Origin: Paradesertivirga mongoliensis
GTDB lineage: Bacteria > Bacteroidota > Bacteroidia > Sphingobacteriales > Sphingobacteriaceae
NCBI RefSeq assembly: GCF_024436395.1
Contig: NZ_JAFMZO010000002.1
Span: forward strand, 186,001 to 250,000
DNA length: 64,000 nucleotides
Direction of reading: 5' to 3'
Part shown: piece after piece, positions 63,057 to 64,000 of the stretch
How positions within the stretch are numbered: position 1 is the stretch's first letter
How the letters are laid out: each line of letters opens with the position of its first letter
Notes under the pieces: model-generated
The model's input: the letters and a program-made list of their open reading frames with translations, nothing else
What the model was told of the DNA's origin: nothing
Databases searched by the model: none
Position numbers and translations under genes: made by a program

Positions 63057-63821
63057 ATGAAAACAACCTTTACACTTTTTAAAATCGCCCTTGTACTATT
63101 AATTATAGTTGCACCGGGTAAAATCTTTTCACAGACGTATTACGATTTATACCTGCATAACGGTACTACCGGAACCATAAAACCCGCTGCAGGCACTGCA
63201 TTCGCAGCTGGCGATCAGGTGATCTGGACCGATACATACAACGGTACTCCCAGCGATCTTGCTCCGCAGGCGTATACATCCCCTGATTTAGTTGTAAATA
63301 CAACAAGTTACTCACCCGGACTGCATACGTTCACGATGCGAGTACGATCTGGAACTACTGGCTGCGACAGTGATCCGTCTGACGCTAAAACCGTCTTTAT
63401 CCTCCCAGCAACAACCGTCACTTTTGCCAACGCAACTGATGAAGACTATTGCGAAAATGTAGGATCTCCTTCGAAAACAATCGTGGCTTCGGCAGCTCCG
63501 GTAACTATTGCTTTGCCGGACGGTATTGGCTATAATTATGAATGGACCATCACCAAAGACGGTGTAGCTGCCACTCATGCTGACGCCGGAACGTTAACAG
63601 CCCTGGCCGGAACATCCACCAGAGAAACTACTTCAACATTTACTATGACCACTGAAAACGTCGGAGTATACTTATTTACTGTTAAAGCATCTTACTTCAA
63701 GCTTGATGGAAATCCCGGAACAGTAAAGCTTGGTGCAACACCTGCACAGTTCCCTACCGCATCGCCGAAAAAGGTTACTGTTAAAGCTAAGCCAGCCAAA
63801 CCTACAATTGAAATTTCATAA
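63057..63821 (+). CDS. secreted Ig-like protein, third of the cluster
   Basis: A 254-residue protein with a signal peptide (TLFKIALVLLIIVAPGKIFS). It has a beta-sandwich pattern with YYDLYLHNGTTGTIKPAAGT, YSPGLHTFTMRVRSGTTGCDSDPSDAK and YNYEWTITKDGV. It ends KAKPAKPTIEIS, similar to the tails of the two previous proteins. No type IX sorting domain. Probably part of one surface structure with its neighbours. A hairpin follows before the next gene. Confidence 0.85.
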   Translation: MKTTFTLFKIALVLLIIVAPGKIFSQTYYDLYLHNGTTGTIKPAAGTAFAAGDQVIWTDTYNGTPSDLAPQAYTSPDLVVNTTSYSPGLHTFTMRVRSGTTGCDSDPSDAKTVFILPATTVTFANATDEDYCENVGSPSKTIVASAAPVTIALPDGIGYNYEWTITKDGVAATHADAGTLTALAGTSTRETTSTFTMTTENVGVYLFTVKASYFKLDGNPGTVKLGATPAQFPTASPKKVTVKAKPAKPTIEIS

Positions 63822-63861
63822 AGTGTAGAAAGAGCTTATTCATAAAGTTTAATTGTTAAAC

Positions 63862-63890
63862 CCACAGGCTTTGCATACGCAAGCCTGTGG
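63862..63890. terminator. hairpin after the third secreted gene
   Basis: CCACAGGCTT and AAGCCTGTGG form a 10-bp perfect stem that extends by two GC pairs past a bulge. The downstream TATATTTTA is a weak U-tract, so partial termination is likely. The next gene starts nine bases later. Confidence 0.6.
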
Positions 63891-63898
63891 TATATTTT

Positions 63899-64000
63899 AT
63901 GTTGTATACAGCCTATAGAAAATACATAACTTTCTTCCTGATTCTCTTTATCAGGCTGGCTGCTTTCTCACAAGGAAACGCAGGTGGAAACACTGTGCAA
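63899..64000 (+). CDS. start of a further secreted protein, truncated by the window edge
   Basis: An ATG opens a frame that runs to the end of the sequence: a signal peptide (YITFFLILFIRLAAFSQ) followed by GNAGGNTVQ. Only 34 codons are visible, so family and function cannot be told. The position after three Ig-like proteins suggests the next member of the surface cluster, possibly the one with the type IX sorting domain. Confidence 0.65.
   Translation, partial: MLYTAYRKYITFFLILFIRLAAFSQGNAGGNTVQ

Overview
The window looks like a chromosome segment of a Bacteroidota bacterium, most likely of the Sphingobacteriaceae (Pedobacter/Mucilaginibacter type). The evidence is promoter boxes of the form TAnnTTTG (several with TTG 19-20 bp upstream), a type IX secretion C-terminal sorting domain next to a PorP/SprF protein, a TonB-dependent receptor with an N-terminal carboxypeptidase-like domain, a bTHX ribosomal protein, a YtxJ-type bacilliredoxin, a bifunctional HisB, and GC-rich palindromic intergenic repeats. 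No rRNA, tRNA, CRISPR array, prophage or insertion sequence was seen. The family assignment is inference.

Layout. 1-9.7 kb is housekeeping: aroQ, xerD, a 1-Cys peroxiredoxin with a palindromic operator, a DUF72 protein, a nucleotidyltransferase/metallophosphoesterase pair, an LpxL-like acyltransferase whose promoter predicts a leaderless mRNA, an orphan PAS protein, rluF, a META lipoprotein and a BaiN-type flavoprotein. 9.8-18.3 kb is a complete histidine operon (hisG-D-C-B-H-A-F-IE) led by a 19-codon leader peptide with seven His codons and followed by a WD40 gene. Every loose junction of this operon carries a different inverted repeat, and two of them extend into the reading frames of hisH and hisF.

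18.3-31.5 kb holds a nitrilase-family hydrolase, a GH43 enzyme, a frameshifted remnant of an FMN-dependent alpha-hydroxy-acid dehydrogenase, a CAP lipoprotein, a DedA protein, recQ, a DUF4230 protein, bTHX, trxB, an acyl-CoA carboxylase beta subunit and a TonB-dependent receptor with a structured leader. 31.5-43.4 kb holds DUF3307 and SatD/HTH genes with a twin palindromic operator, guaB, an active/inactive M16 peptidase pair, pyrG, yidC, an SpmA-SpmB fusion, mgsA and a DinB-like protein.

43.5-48.6 kb is a type IX secretion substrate (PKD repeats plus sorting domain) and its PorP/SprF partner. 48.9-57.9 kb is a four-gene two-component cluster dominated by a 1907-residue cytoplasmic hybrid kinase with eight near-identical 92-residue HAMP units. 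58.3-64 kb holds a bacilliredoxin, a metallophosphoesterase, a beta-barrel protein and a run of secreted Ig-like proteins that share a C-terminal tail and continue past the window end.

The best candidates for undescribed biology are the autoregulated SatD-DUF3307 pair, the palindrome-invaded his operon with its leader peptide, the antisense terminator in the TonB-receptor leader, and the secreted proteins with a shared KPxxPxI tail.
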